Shown: piece after piece, positions 1 through 7,747 of the stretch
How the letters are laid out: each line of letters begins with the position of its first letter
How positions within the stretch are numbered: position 1 is the stretch's first letter
Source: JAUZQZ01 sp964624255
GTDB taxonomy: Bacteria > Pseudomonadota > Zetaproteobacteria > Mariprofundales > Mariprofundaceae
Assembly (NCBI GenBank): GCA_964624255.1
Contig: CAZUWV010000028.1
Span: 1 to 17,742, forward strand
Reading direction: 5' to 3'
Length of the DNA stretch: 17,742 nt
The notes under the pieces: generated by a model
Database searches by the model: none
What the model was told of the DNA's origin: nothing
Seen by the model: only the letters and a program-made list of their open reading frames with translations
Program-made: the position numbers and the translations under genes

Positions 1-1
1 A

Positions 2-53
2 ATGGGCCAAAGTGGGGAAGCCGATCGCCGCTCACGAGTTTTGCAAGAGGCTC
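2..53 (-). repeat. Left-type end of an interspersed mobile element (copy A)
   Basis: Read on the minus strand from 53, this begins GAGCCTCTTGCAAAACTC and continues GTGAGCGGCGATCG, then runs to the window edge. Bases 2-46 match the reverse complement of 12840-12884 almost base for base (one difference). The 24-base tip (30-53) recurs with a single change at 11265-11288. The element interior lies to the left, outside the window. To the right, a transposase fragment of a different family starts at once, so the element probably inserted into, or was joined by deletion to, that older IS. The family of this end is not identified. Confidence 0.65.
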
Positions 54-302
54 CTTTGCCAAAGGATTTGGGAAAAGTGGATACGCTGGTAGCCGATACC
101 TGTTATTTTAGCGAGAAGAATGTGAAGCATTGCCATGGGCAGGAGGTTGTTCCGCTGATTGCCAGCAAGCGTGAATCCCACCATCCATCCTTGCTGGAAC
201 GTTTTACTCTCCATGCGCGGGCTGAAAAAGGCGCAAGGCGAGTGGCAATGGGTCTGTATGGCATGGAATATCAAGCGGATATTCGCCCTGAAGGTAGCAT
301 GA
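54..302 (+). pseudogene. Broken IS1182-type transposase, C-terminal part with internal deletion and frameshift
   Basis: Bases 56-212 encode an IS1182-family-like stretch with LPKDLGKVDTLVADTCYFSE and later PLIASKRESHHPSLLERF. From 213 the similarity continues in another frame as MRGLKKAQGEWQWVCMAWN, then IKRIFALKVA and a stop at 300-302. That is the usual C-terminal tail of these DDE transposases. The segment normally between these two blocks is missing, and the frame changes at the joint. The N-terminal half is absent because another element end lies directly upstream. The original reading frame simply runs on to 361 in the wrong frame. The gene cannot make active transposase. Family assignment is from remembered motif similarity. 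Confidence 0.75.
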
Positions 303-432
303 GATGGGTCATGCCTTCTGCGGCCTGTCTGAAACAGCGAAAAACACTGGTTTTCCAGTGACATTATTCGCTATGAAAACTTTGTCGGGGTTTCTCTCAC
401 TTGCTCAGAGAGTTAAGACCGACAGGCTGCTA
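303..432 (+). mobile_element. Downstream non-coding end of the IS1182-like element
   Basis: This stretch lies between the transposase stop and the end of the flagellar operon and holds no convincing gene. It ends in AGTTAAGACCGACAGGCTGC followed by TAG, which I take as the terminal inverted repeat region of the IS1182-like element. The exact end cannot be fixed, because the opposite end of this IS is not in the window. The stop codon of the convergent MotE-family gene (440-442) lies only about 8 bases further on. The element therefore sits immediately behind the last flagellar gene. Confidence 0.45.
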
Positions 433-439
433 GAGGGCC

Positions 440-1150
440 TCAAAACCCCGCATTCAGGCGCACAAGCCTCTGGCTGATGCGTACGGCTTTTTCAGGTGGC
501 AGGAATGCGAGGATTTTTCCCACTTTCCTTGCATCCATCTGCGCGAACATGCTAATGACAGTTGAGATGTCCATTCGTGAAATAATCGGGGCAGCCTTGG
601 CCGGTTTCATGCTGTCGTATACGGCGGCCAGGCGCTTGATTTTCTTGTTTTTTAGCTTCTGCTGCTGCTGGATCGCATCCTGAACCCGCGCGAGTACAGC
701 CTCCAGCCCGACTACCTTCTTCTTCATGACAGCCTCGGCCTGTTCAATGGCATGCTCCCTAGCGTCCAAAGCCAGGGCTCTCTCATCCAGCTTATCCTTG
801 ACGGAGCGTAGCTTCCCCAGCACTTCGATTTCTTCAGGGCTGACCTTTTGCGCAGGTGTCAGCGGGAATTCTGCAGCTTCCGCCGAAGTAATCATGGCCG
901 ACACTGGCTGTAACGACCTAGTCCTTCCCCCACTCAGGGGGCCGGGTGATGCGTCGGTACGTCGCAAAATCTTCCCACCAGAAATATCCCGGACCACTCC
1001 ACGCATTGGCACTACAGTCGCCTGCGACACGGGAGGCAACGATCTGATCGTTCGCGTTTCATAAGTATGCGGCCACCATGTAAGAGCAAGATTAAACACA
1101 ACGGAAAGGCTTAACATGGAAAGAAGAATAAGGGTATAGCGACGCGTCAT
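440..1150 (-). CDS. MotE-family protein (membrane-anchored coiled coil with MgtE-N-like C-terminal domain)
   Basis: The 236-residue protein starts with a short basic tip and one hydrophobic segment (about residues 7-26, LILLSMLSLSVVFNLALTWW). A variable linker follows, then a long charged coiled coil (about 95-170), then a compact C-terminal domain (about 172-232). That last domain contains YDSMKPAKAAPIISRMD and ILAFLPPEKAVRISQRL, the pattern of MotE and the MgtE N-terminal domain. In Sinorhizobium, MotE acts as a periplasmic chaperone for the motility protein MotC. In other flagellar operons similar proteins occur at this place after fliJ, and their role is less certain. The start overlaps the fliJ stop as ATGA, with GGAG 7 bases upstream. 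It is the last gene of the operon, and IS remnants lie directly behind it. Confidence 0.8.
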   Translation of the reverse strand: MTRRYTLILLSMLSLSVVFNLALTWWPHTYETRTIRSLPPVSQATVVPMRGVVRDISGGKILRRTDASPGPLSGGRTRSLQPVSAMITSAEAAEFPLTPAQKVSPEEIEVLGKLRSVKDKLDERALALDAREHAIEQAEAVMKKKVVGLEAVLARVQDAIQQQQKLKNKKIKRLAAVYDSMKPAKAAPIISRMDISTVISMFAQMDARKVGKILAFLPPEKAVRISQRLVRLNAGF

Positions 1151-1593
1151 GTCGGTCTCCGGGGGCGGTGCGCGATCAAATCATCCGCAGCGCGCTGTTC
1201 GGCGCGTGCCACTGACTTCTTTCCCCGGTCTTTTTCGTTGTCGAGCAAAGTTTCCCAAGCATGGCGCTTTCCGATATGGGTGAAAAGAGTTGCGCGCAAC
1301 TCCTTTTCTTCATGGTGCAACTTAAATATGCGCGAGGATATTCCATCCATTCGCGCTTTCAGTTCTAGGTTAGCCGTCTCTCGTATGAGCAGTTCGGAAG
1401 CTTTAATATTCTTTCCTATACTTAGCCGGTATTGCGTATCTTCTTTCCGACGCCGGCTCTGCACCGCCTCAAGTTCGGATTCCAGCCTCTTCCGTTCATC
1501 CACCAACTTGGCTAGGCATGCCGAAAGATGACTGCATGTTTCATCTTCCATAGCGGACAGCATGCCGAATGTGGATGAATGCTCACTCATATG
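1147..1593 (-). CDS. fliJ: Flagellar export chaperone FliJ
   Basis: This is a small, highly charged, almost wholly coiled-coil protein of about 148 residues, located directly after fliI. That is the standard place and size of FliJ, the soluble component of the flagellar type III export apparatus that binds the FliI ATPase ring and FlhA and escorts chaperones. Heptad-like stretches run through most of the chain (for example LVDERKRLESELEAVQSRRR). I chose the ATG giving MSEHSSTFGMLSAM, because it matches the family length. Upstream in-frame starts exist at 1638 (GTG) and 1635 (ATG), the latter preceded by GAGCGG, and would add about 15 residues. Identity rests on size, coiled coil and synteny, since FliJ sequences are poorly conserved. 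Confidence 0.8.
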   Translation of the reverse strand, partial: HMSEHSSTFGMLSAMEDETCSHLSACLAKLVDERKRLESELEAVQSRRRKEDTQYRLSIGKNIKASELLIRETANLELKARMDGISSRIFKLHHEEKELRATLFTHIGKRHAWETLLDNEKDRGKKSVARAEQRAADDLIAHRPRRPT

Positions 1594-1661
1594 GACATCC
1601 GGCAATATTCCGGGTGGATGAGCGGGGCGAGCCATCACCGCTCATAAATATTGCGTAAGGC

Positions 1662-2996
1662 TCATCCGGCCGCCAACCCCAGTAAAGTATCCTGCGATTC
1701 GTGGATGGCGGTAAACTGACGCGCGCCCTGGCAACGAAATGCGTTGATCGCAGGAAGTTTCCCAATAACCCGGTCCAGTTCGACATTGCTACCTTTTTCG
1801 TACGCACCCATATGAATCATATCCTCCATCCTTTCGTACAAGGCAAGATCCTCACGCAAGCTTTGTGCCGCTTTTTGAACCTCAGGTGAGGTGAGGTTCG
1901 TTGCCAGCCTGCTAATACTACGCAACAGATCAATAGCCGGAAAGTGACCGCGTTCGGCCATGCGCCTCGATAGGACAACGTGCCCGTCAAGCACAGCCTG
2001 GGCCGCGTCGGCGACGGGATCATCGGCCAATTCGCTCCCTTCCACGAGTACTGCGTAAACAGCACTGATATCGCCGCGACCATCGCCCGGGCCGGCCCGC
2101 TCAATCAGTTCCGCCAGCATAGAAAAACAGGATGGCGTATACCCCTTGCTGGTAGTCGGCTCCCCAAGCATAAGCCCGATCTCCCGCTGGGCCTGAAGGA
2201 AACGGGTTAGACTGTCCATCAGCAACAGGACGTGTCTTCCCTGGTCCCGAAACACCTCGGCGATAGTCATGGCCGAGAGTGCGGCACGCACACGCAATAA
2301 CGGCGGCATATCGGATGTCGCGACAACGACAATGCATCGGGCCAGGGAATCCGGACCCAGTGTGTGGTCCAGAAATTCCCGCAATTCGCGCCCCCGCTCG
2401 CCCACCAGCGCGATCACGATAATGTCGGCATCCGTTTCCCTCGCAACCATACCGAGCAACGTGCTCTTCCCTGCGCCGGGGCCGGCGAACAACCCCATCC
2501 GCTGGCCCTTCCCCATGGTCAGGCATGCGTCAATGATACGAATACCCGATTGCATGGGTTCGTCAATAAGGTGACGATTCATTGGATTGGGTGGCTGGCG
2601 CAGGATCGGGTATGTGTTCTGCGCAAGGGGGAGAGGCTTTCCGTCCAGTGGTTTGCCGCATGCATCCAGCACACGCCCTAACAGGGCATCGGAGACGCCG
2701 ATGGACGGGGTGCCATCCATCGCCTCCACCGGACTGCCGGGGGCAATACCCCGCGTTGATCCGGCTGGCATAATCAGACTGTCATCATCGCGAAAACCAA
2801 CCACCTCCGCGTCAATAAATGTATTACCGGGAATGAAAATACGGCATGCCCTGCCGACCTCCACATCCAGCCCCCCCGCTTCCAGCATGGGACCCACGAC
2901 CTTCCTGACCCGCCCGCGCCCCCGGAAAGGAGAGCGATGCCTCATTCGCTCCAGCAGATGCCCCCGGATATCTTCGTCCATGATATCAACCAGCAT
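1662..2996 (-). CDS. fliI: Flagellum-specific ATPase FliI
   Basis: The 444-residue protein is full length for FliI, the hexameric cytoplasmic ATPase that, with FliH and FliJ, energises delivery of substrates to the flagellar export gate. The N-terminal beta-barrel region has LLGRVLDACGKPLDG (about 106-120). Walker A is AGPGAGKST (171-179), and the catalytic glutamate lies in LVGERGRE (E190). Walker B is VLLLMDS with D251. Downstream come GEPTTSKGYTPSCFS and LDGHVVLSRRMAERGHFPAID, both characteristic of the FliI/SctN family. The start is ATG 2996, preceded by GAGGTAGGGG. The frame stays open upstream back to the fliH stop with no ATG or GTG, so there is no longer alternative. The gap to fliH is 69 bases. 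Confidence 0.97.
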   Translation of the reverse strand: MLVDIMDEDIRGHLLERMRHRSPFRGRGRVRKVVGPMLEAGGLDVEVGRACRIFIPGNTFIDAEVVGFRDDDSLIMPAGSTRGIAPGSPVEAMDGTPSIGVSDALLGRVLDACGKPLDGKPLPLAQNTYPILRQPPNPMNRHLIDEPMQSGIRIIDACLTMGKGQRMGLFAGPGAGKSTLLGMVARETDADIIVIALVGERGRELREFLDHTLGPDSLARCIVVVATSDMPPLLRVRAALSAMTIAEVFRDQGRHVLLLMDSLTRFLQAQREIGLMLGEPTTSKGYTPSCFSMLAELIERAGPGDGRGDISAVYAVLVEGSELADDPVADAAQAVLDGHVVLSRRMAERGHFPAIDLLRSISRLATNLTSPEVQKAAQSLREDLALYERMEDMIHMGAYEKGSNVELDRVIGKLPAINAFRCQGARQFTAIHESQDTLLGLAAG

Positions 2997-3065
2997 GGTG
3001 TCCCCTACCTCTGCTATTGGTACCCGTTCGCCCGCATTTATGATCCCCGTGTTTTGAGGAAGCCA

Positions 3066-3752
3066 TCAGCTTTTGAGTTCGTCCCTGAATCTTTTGATAA
3101 AGTCATCAATACAGGCGTGCGGATCAAGCAGGACATCTCGCGAGTGGCTAAAAACCCGCGCGCTACCTGGCGCCATGGCTGCATCAGGCACCAGCGGCAG
3201 CATTTCGTCCGAACCAGTGGGCAATTTTTTGATATGGGCGAGGTCGTCGGGATGGAGCGCGATTTTCAAATGCTCTGTTTCGGGAAATTCATCAGCGGCT
3301 TTTCTGACCATCTGAAGCAACCGCGCACGATCATCCCCGGTTATCTCACCCACCAGCCACTCAGCGATGGCACCGCTTATATCCATGATAGCGCAATAGG
3401 CATGTTCGCGGATTTCATTCAGTTGCCCGCTACCGTCATCCAGCACCTGTCGCATTCGGGCCAGGATCTGCTCCGCACGCCTGCCACCCAGTTCAAGACC
3501 AGCTTTTTCTCCAGCCGCATAAGCTTCTTCGTGCGCCTCCTGCTCAATTTGAGTGGCTCTCTCCTGATGTTTCGCCAGTCTTTCTTCCAGCAGACGGAGG
3601 CGATCCGTCTGGCCGGGGCGTTCATCCTCCTCAGCCTTGGGCGGCACTTCCGAACCGATGGTTCTGTAAGGAAATAAATCAGACTTCGGTGCGCCATCAT
3701 CCTCTTTGACAGGCAGGGCTTCAAACCTAATGGCTTTTTGCGAAGTTTTCAC
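3066..3752 (-). CDS. fliH: Flagellar assembly protein FliH
   Basis: The 228-residue protein lies between fliG and fliI. FliH is the peripheral stator of the flagellar export ATPase: it binds FliI as a dimer and tethers it to the C ring. Visible here are a charged, disordered N-terminus (1-50), a helical coiled-coil region (about 50-115) including EEAYAAGEKAGLELGG with the Gly/Ala-spaced helix typical of FliH, and a C-terminal V-ATPase-E-like domain (about 115-228) with LKIALHPDDLAHIKK. The only usable start is GTG at 3750-3752; no ATG follows for about 90 residues. No Shine-Dalgarno precedes it, because the upstream bases belong to a mobile-element end. Identity is supported by context and motifs; the exact start is less sure. 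Confidence 0.88.
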   Translation of the reverse strand: MKTSQKAIRFEALPVKEDDGAPKSDLFPYRTIGSEVPPKAEEDERPGQTDRLRLLEERLAKHQERATQIEQEAHEEAYAAGEKAGLELGGRRAEQILARMRQVLDDGSGQLNEIREHAYCAIMDISGAIAEWLVGEITGDDRARLLQMVRKAADEFPETEHLKIALHPDDLAHIKKLPTGSDEMLPLVPDAAMAPGSARVFSHSRDVLLDPHACIDDFIKRFRDELKS

Positions 3753-3756
3753 AAAT

Positions 3757-3787
3757 GAGCTAATTGCAAAACTCGTGAGCGGCCATC
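3757..3787 (+). repeat. Mobile-element end between fliG and fliH (copy B)
   Basis: Read on the plus strand, this is GAGCTAATTGCAAAACTC then GTGAGCGGCCATC. It matches the 24-base tip of copy A at 21 positions and continues a few bases into the element interior as seen at 12857-12870. It fills nearly the whole 33-base gap between the fliG stop and the fliH start, and its inner part overlaps the fliG stop codon. No transposase lies inside it, so it is a scar or solo end. Confidence 0.6.
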
Positions 3788-4793
3788 AGCCGACCATCTC
3801 TTCCTGGCCACCAAGGCTGATAGTACCGTCCTCGCCCAGTTTTCGAGAAATCTCGAGGATAGCGCGCTGGCTTTGCTCCACTTCCGAAACCTTGATCGGA
3901 CCCATGACTTCTATGTCTTCCCGCATAATATCCGCAGCACGCTGGGACATATTGCCAAAAAATAGTTCGCGCATCTCATCTGTTGCGCCCTTCAGCGCCT
4001 TGATCAGATCGTCCGAAGAAACGTGTTTCAGAATAGACTGGATGTCGCGCCCGGTAAGGGAGCCGAGTTCCTCAAAAACCAAAAGCTGCCCATCCACCTG
4101 CTCAAACAGTTCCTGATCCTTTTCCTTGAGATATTCCAGGATGGGCTTCGAAATACGGCCATCCAGAGTCTTGAGGATGTCCACCACCTTGACCATACCG
4201 TCAAAGGTGAGGCCGGAACTTCCGTGCGCCTCTGTAAGACCTTTCTCCAGGGCATCCTCGATATCATGCACCAAATCGGCGGAAACGCTTTCAATTTTCG
4301 ACATGCGGAACACGACGGACATCTGTGTTTTGTCTGGTAGCATTTCGAGTAATTTGCTCGCCATTTCCGGTTCAAGGCGACCCAGAATAATCGCAATCGT
4401 CTGCGGATTCTCATTACGAATCAGCACGAAGACTGCCTTCGGCTTCATGCGCGAAAGCTTGCTCCATACGGGCGTCTTGACGGGAGCATCGCTTTCCAGG
4501 CTTTTCATGATATATTCCAGGCGTTCCTCATCCACCACACCCTTCAATATTTCGGCTACATCCTCGATGGAGGTAGCGACGACAGGATGTCCCGATTGGC
4601 GCAATTGCTGAAATTCTGCATAGATTTCCATCACTTTTTCAGGGGGAATCTTACCCAGGCCGGGCATACGCCTGGCAATCTCGACCAGGGACTGGTCATC
4701 AATTTTTTTCATGATCGGGCCGGCCAGCTTGGGTCCGATGGAAAGCAGAAAAACTGCGGCTTTATCCGCACCCTTAAAATCCGTACTACTCAT
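3786..4793 (-). CDS. fliG: Flagellar motor switch protein FliG
   Basis: The 335-residue protein has the normal FliG length. FliG forms the upper C ring on FliF and carries the charged torque helix that contacts the stator. The N-terminal domain opens MSSTDFKGADKAAVFLLSIG, the usual FliG start. The middle domain has NENPQTIAIILGRLEPE, a variant of the EHPQT motif (His replaced by Asn). The C-terminal domain has FEELGSLTGRDIQSIL and ALKGATDEMRELFFGNMSQR, the armadillo and torque-helix region. I chose ATG 4793 because it gives the canonical N-terminus, although the Shine-Dalgarno there is poor. An upstream ATG at 4859 would add 22 residues unlike the family. The last codons, MVG and stop, touch a mobile-element end. 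Confidence 0.95.
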   Translation of the reverse strand: MSSTDFKGADKAAVFLLSIGPKLAGPIMKKIDDQSLVEIARRMPGLGKIPPEKVMEIYAEFQQLRQSGHPVVATSIEDVAEILKGVVDEERLEYIMKSLESDAPVKTPVWSKLSRMKPKAVFVLIRNENPQTIAIILGRLEPEMASKLLEMLPDKTQMSVVFRMSKIESVSADLVHDIEDALEKGLTEAHGSSGLTFDGMVKVVDILKTLDGRISKPILEYLKEKDQELFEQVDGQLLVFEELGSLTGRDIQSILKHVSSDDLIKALKGATDEMRELFFGNMSQRAADIMREDIEVMGPIKVSEVEQSQRAILEISRKLGEDGTISLGGQEEMVG

Positions 4794-4896
4794 AAACACT
4801 GCTGCGCCCAGGCAGCTCCCCCCCTCACAGAATCCGCTGTAAGGCATCGATTCGTGCATCCACGCATGGGTACCCTGATCGTCTCCTGCGAAGCTA

Positions 4897-6552
4897 TCAT
4901 GATTCGCGCATCCATTGACGAATAATCATCGCTGTCGCCGCCGGGTCCTCGATCGCAAGATCCCGCGCGCTCCGTTGCAGTTCGATATGTTCCACGGAGG
5001 ATGCAGGTATGGCCGCAGACTCGGGCATGGCGTCCTCGATTCCTCGCAAAGCGTCGCTGGTATCCCGCTTGCTGCCCGGGCCACTTCCCAGCCACTTGGA
5101 AACGGGTCTCAGGACAAACCATACCAGCAACAGAAGCGCCAGCCCGGCAACGCCATAACGCGCCATGTTGAGGTAAAAGGACCTCTTTTCGGTAGCCGCA
5201 AGAGCTGTAGCATCGCGGTGGTCGCTGATCTCGACCAGTGGCATACTCTGCACCTCAATGCTGTCACCGCGATCTTCGTTATATCCGATGGCCCGTTCAA
5301 CCAGATTGCGGATGGCTTTTATATCCTTCTTGTCGCGGGGAATAAACGTTTGCCCGTCCTTCCCTTCCTTGAAACTACCTCCCACAATGACCGCGACCGA
5401 TAGTTTCTTGATAATTCCGGGCGGAATGATGCGCCTTTCCGTAGTTGAACTGATTTCGTAATTACTGGTCCGTTCATTGCGGCTGGCTTTTCGCATGGGA
5501 GACCGTGCCGTGGCGCTACCGGTAGAAGGCAGCGCAGTTTTTGCAGCGGACGGAGGCCTGTTAGAGGCCATACCCGCAACGCCTCCCGCAAGTCCACCGG
5601 GAAAACTCTTGTTTTCAGTAATTGTCTTCTGGTTAAGCAACACAGCCTCATCCGGATTATAGCGTTTGCTGTTTTGTTCAACGGCATCATGGGTCATGTC
5701 CGCCGAGACGCGCACCACGGCCTGACCGACACCCACGACCTTCTCCAGCATACTGGTCAGGCGCGCCTCCAGACGGCGCTCGAAACGGGCCTGGTTATCC
5801 ATCATGGACCGACCGCCAGCGACGCCGTTTCGCTTCTTCATAGTCAAAAGGTTACCGGATGAATCCACGATAGTGACGGCCCCGGGCTTCAGATCGGGAA
5901 TCCCAGCCGCAACGAGATTCTGAATGGCAAGAATGGTATTGGCAGCAAGGCTACGCCCACCCACAAGCTGCAGCATCACCGAAGCCGAAGCGTGACGTTG
6001 GCGATCTGCGAAAGCGGAATCCTTCGCCAAAACCAATTGCACGCGCGCGGCGCGCACCTGAGAAAGGACCTCGATGGTACGCGCCAGCTCGGCCTGCAGG
6101 GCACGTTGCAGGTTCACCTTCTGCACGAAGTCACTGATACCAAACGGCATTTTTTTATCAAACAGCTCAAACCCGCGTCCACTGCCCGGTGTCAAGCCCT
6201 GCCCCGCAAGCTTTATCCGGTCCATGTAAACCTGGTCGCTCGGAACCATCACCATGCCCGCACCTTCGATACGGTAAGGGATATGCGACTTCTGCAGGTA
6301 ATCAACCACACTGGCGGCTTCCTTCCCGCTCATACCGGTAAAGATGGATCGGTAGGGTGGTTCAGCCGACCAGAAGGCCAGGCTGGTGAAGCCGAGAACA
6401 ACCAATACACCGGCAACCGTCAGCAGCAAGCGTCGGTTTCCGAGCATGGCGGCCTGCAATCTGCCTGCGGGAAACGGCACTGCTCCGCCACCTTGCAATG
6501 GAGCCGAGGCATCGGAGTTTTGGTCTTGAGAGGGGATCAGTTCATTGGCCAT
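4897..6552 (-). CDS. fliF: Flagellar MS-ring protein FliF
   Basis: The 551-residue protein forms the inner-membrane MS ring on which the export gate and C ring assemble. There are two membrane segments: about 42-61 (LLLTVAGVLVVLGFTSLAFW) and about 466-482 (YGVAGLALLLLVWFVL). Between them lie the periplasmic ring-building motifs, with YRSIFTGMSGKEAASVVDYL, FVQKVNLQRALQAELARTIE and SASVMLQL, typical of FliF and the SctJ family. The C-terminal cytoplasmic tail ends DPAATAMIIRQWMRE, the FliG-binding helix. Start ATG 6552 is 6 bases after the fliE stop, with only a weak Shine-Dalgarno, which suggests translational coupling. Confidence 0.96.
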   Translation of the reverse strand: MANELIPSQDQNSDASAPLQGGGAVPFPAGRLQAAMLGNRRLLLTVAGVLVVLGFTSLAFWSAEPPYRSIFTGMSGKEAASVVDYLQKSHIPYRIEGAGMVMVPSDQVYMDRIKLAGQGLTPGSGRGFELFDKKMPFGISDFVQKVNLQRALQAELARTIEVLSQVRAARVQLVLAKDSAFADRQRHASASVMLQLVGGRSLAANTILAIQNLVAAGIPDLKPGAVTIVDSSGNLLTMKKRNGVAGGRSMMDNQARFERRLEARLTSMLEKVVGVGQAVVRVSADMTHDAVEQNSKRYNPDEAVLLNQKTITENKSFPGGLAGGVAGMASNRPPSAAKTALPSTGSATARSPMRKASRNERTSNYEISSTTERRIIPPGIIKKLSVAVIVGGSFKEGKDGQTFIPRDKKDIKAIRNLVERAIGYNEDRGDSIEVQSMPLVEISDHRDATALAATEKRSFYLNMARYGVAGLALLLLVWFVLRPVSKWLGSGPGSKRDTSDALRGIEDAMPESAAIPASSVEHIELQRSARDLAIEDPAATAMIIRQWMRES

Positions 6553-6558
6553 GACTGA

Positions 6559-6846
6559 CTATACCTGCATACGCATAACTTCATGGTAGGCCTGCATCAA
6601 CTTGTTGCGTACGCCAAGCATCAGTTTGAATGACATATCCGCCTTTTCAATGGCCAGCAGTGTTTCAGAAACATTGTTCCTTTTGCCGAGGGCGAGTTCC
6701 AGCCCGGCCTGGTCGGAGGCTTTTTCATCCAGATTTGTTTGCTGGATATAATGCTTGATGACCGCACCGAAATTTCCCTGTTTTACAGTTTCGGACTGTG
6801 GTAGCGACAACTTCTGGCTGATACTCCCAATCGGCAATATGTCCAT
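6559..6846 (-). CDS. fliE: Flagellar hook-basal body protein FliE
   Basis: The 95-residue protein has the normal length and signature C-terminus of FliE, the adaptor that joins the MS ring to the proximal rod. The C-terminal half carries LLAIEKADMSFKLMLGVRNK and AYHEVMRMQV, the conserved FliE helix pair. It has no signal peptide, as expected for a protein exported by the flagellar type III system. The start ATG is preceded by a strong AGGAGG at 6855-6860. A 59-base gap separates it from flgC, the largest in the flgB-fliF part of the operon. I see no strong promoter there, only a weak TATTAT-like box. Confidence 0.95.
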   Translation of the reverse strand: MDILPIGSISQKLSLPQSETVKQGNFGAVIKHYIQQTNLDEKASDQAGLELALGKRNNVSETLLAIEKADMSFKLMLGVRNKLMQAYHEVMRMQV

Positions 6847-6905
6847 ACTCTGACCCTCCTTTTATGTGTAATCATGACCGAAATACGATAATAAAGGCTC
6901 TTTCC

Positions 6906-7352
6906 TCAGCGCAATAATCTTAGAGTTTTCAGAAACATACGCTTGGATGCTTCCATAGCAGTGACATTGGCCTCGAAGGCGTGCGCGGCCGAATTCATAT
7001 CCACCATCTCCATCACCGGATTAACATTGGGCATACTAACCATACCATTTTTGTCGGCATCGGGATTGGACGGGTTATACACCTTAACGAAAGGAGCAGG
7101 ATCTCTTACGATTTTTTCCACCCTGACGGAACGCATCTCCTGACCCACAGGATTTGATGAAAACACATCGGCAAAACTACCTCCCGATCCGATGGATTGC
7201 AGAACCACCTGGCGTCGCTGATAAGGACCTCCACCGGGCGTATGCGTGGATTCGGCATTGGCTATATTTTCGGCCACAACGCTCATACGGGTGCGCTGTG
7301 CCGACATACCGGCGGCGCTGACATTCATGGATGAAAAAAGTGAATCACTCAT
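6906..7352 (-). CDS. flgC: Flagellar basal-body rod protein FlgC
   Basis: FlgC is a proximal-rod subunit exported through the flagellar apparatus. The N-terminal rod motif is seen in SAAGMSAQRTRMSVVAENIA followed by NAEST, and the C-terminal motif in NPVMEMVDMNSAAHAFEANV then TAMEASKRMFLKTLRLLR. Both are near-diagnostic for FlgC. Two ATG codons stand side by side (7355 and 7352). AGGAGGT lies too close to the first, so I prefer the second, which gives 148 residues and a one-base overlap with the flgB stop (TGATG). Confidence 0.95.
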   Translation of the reverse strand: MSDSLFSSMNVSAAGMSAQRTRMSVVAENIANAESTHTPGGGPYQRRQVVLQSIGSGGSFADVFSSNPVGQEMRSVRVEKIVRDPAPFVKVYNPSNPDADKNGMVSMPNVNPVMEMVDMNSAAHAFEANVTAMEASKRMFLKTLRLLR

Positions 7353-7747
7353 CATCGACCTCCTGATTTAATAACATTTGCAAGCCCATTCAGCTTCCCC
7401 TTGAGCAAGCGCAAGGTTAAATCATGCATAAGCTGATTTTCGGCCATTCCAACCATTTCTTTTTGCATATTCACGTTGTTGCCATCAATACGAGCCAGAC
7501 CGCCTCCCTGGTCACCACCGTCAAATGACATCCAGCTACGGCTGTCACCCAAATCTGCTCCCATAGCTGTCGATGAAAATTGCTTCTTCGTTTCTTCAGC
7601 AAGAAAATCATCGAATGTCCGCGTGTCCGCATGCGCATGCGGCGTATCCGCATTGGCGATATTGGAAGCGTGCGCGGCCTGGAGTTGTTCGCGCGCTGCC
7701 AATGCGGCCTCAAGCGTACGAAATTCCGGCCCAAACAATGCACTCAC
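7352..7747 (-). CDS. flgB: Flagellar basal-body rod protein FlgB
   Basis: The 131-residue proximal rod protein has the flagellar rod signature AAHASNIANADTPHAHADTR (about 24-43), where FlgB normally has ANxANxxTPGYxAxD-like residues. The C-terminal half carries VNMQKEMVGMAENQLMHDLT, the usual FlgB pattern. The start is GTG and overlaps the stop codon of the upstream regulator (GTGA), with no obvious Shine-Dalgarno. A perfect sigma-54 promoter lies about 55 bases upstream inside that regulator gene, so flgB can be transcribed separately from it. Confidence 0.94.
   Translation of the reverse strand: MSALFGPEFRTLEAALAAREQLQAAHASNIANADTPHAHADTRTFDDFLAEETKKQFSSTAMGADLGDSRSWMSFDGGDQGGGLARIDGNNVNMQKEMVGMAENQLMHDLTLRLLKGKLNGLANVIKSGGR

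Noticed and set aside
2937..3677. A long plus-strand open frame opposite fliH and the start of fliI
   Set aside because: It is the antisense shadow of two clear flagellar genes, with no ribosome-binding site and no recognisable domain.
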